Assembly: GCF_000802155.2 (NCBI RefSeq) | Contig: NZ_JQGJ02000001.1 | Coordinates: 434,001-498,000 of the forward strand | Length of the DNA: 64,000 nt | Source: Pseudomonas frederiksbergensis | Lineage (GTDB): Bacteria; Pseudomonadota; Gammaproteobacteria; Pseudomonadales; Pseudomonadaceae | Direction of reading: 5' to 3' | Shown here: piece by piece, positions 63,907-64,000 of the stretch | Layout: each line of letters starts with the position of its first letter | How positions within the stretch are numbered: the first letter of the stretch is position 1 | Notes under the pieces: generated by a model | Seen by the model: the letters and a program-made list of their open reading frames with translations, nothing else | Databases searched by the model: none | Told to the model about the DNA's origin: nothing | Position numbers and translations under genes: made by a program

Positions 63907-64000
63907 TCAAAGTTTGGTCAGGGACAGGCCGGCCCAGGTGGCGAGCAGCCCGCCGAACACGCTGATGGCCGCATAGCCCAGGGCCAGCGGCACCTGCCCG
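63907..64000 (-). CDS. crcB: Fluoride ion transporter CrcB (C-terminal fragment)
   Basis: Only the last 30 residues are in the window; the 5' part is beyond the right edge. They read [20 protein letters not shown] then WAGLSLTKL, matching the last membrane segment of CrcB/Fluc fluoride channels. The position before serS is the usual one in pseudomonads. Confidence 0.8.
   Translation of the reverse strand, partial: GQVPLALGYAAISVFGGLLATWAGLSLTKL

Overview
The window is chromosomal DNA from a fluorescent-group Pseudomonas. This rests on high GC, many REP hairpins of the TGTGGCGAGGGAGC type between genes, and typical pseudomonad neighbourhoods (crcB-serS-cysG, tusDCBE-ybiB, DUF2790, DUF3087, DUF6124, and a CheD-containing chemotaxis cluster). 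The species cannot be fixed from the sequence alone. No tRNA, rRNA, CRISPR array or intact insertion sequence was seen.

Layout. 0-12.3 kb is housekeeping and transport: a GyrI-like protein (cut by the window edge), nitronate monooxygenase, the modABC molybdate importer behind a perfect ModE-type palindrome, topoisomerase IB, an orphan ClpP-like protease, a KGG stress peptide, an OBAP lipoprotein, a DUF3087 membrane protein, the nucleotidase PpnN, a HAD phosphatase and a MATE exporter. 12.6-21.3 kb is one nine-gene chemotaxis-like operon (MCP, CheY, STAS, CheA, MCP, CheW, CheR, CheD, CheB).

22.0-24.25 kb is the most interesting locus: a three-gene operon for a copper-type RiPP of the bufferin/HvfA kind. 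It has a secreted precursor with six EGKCG motifs in three 21-residue repeats fused to a C-terminal pair of EF-hand loops, a DUF692 multinuclear iron oxidase and a DUF2063 partner. The usual DoxX-type membrane gene is absent.

24.25-33.2 kb looks like accessory DNA: more A+T rich in places, two LysR-regulated oxidoreductase sets, DUF2790, two unrecognised lipoproteins and several degenerate repeat families. 33.3-38.6 kb holds a divergent SRAP (YedK-like) protein, RidA, a DUF6124 gene with a strongly folded 5' leader, an L-lactate permease, a lipoprotein and a PL7 alginate lyase. 38.5-43.4 kb is a LacI-controlled sugar or polyol cassette (MFS transporter, TIM-barrel isomerase, Gfo/Idh dehydrogenase) with a perfect palindromic operator. 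43.4-46.9 kb is a TAXI-type TRAP transporter with a DUF1850 protein.

47-57.6 kb is a mixed run: Tat-exported SMP-30 lactonase, sensor kinase, EamA exporter, CAP-domain protein, beta-propeller plus TPR/winged-helix regulator, isochorismatase-like hydrolase, gamma-glutamyltransferase, GNAT and small proteins. 57.7-61.2 kb is the tRNA 2-thiouridine relay tusDCBE coupled to ybiB, followed by a YqjG-type glutathionyl-hydroquinone reductase. The window ends with convergent cysG, serS and the C-terminus of crcB.
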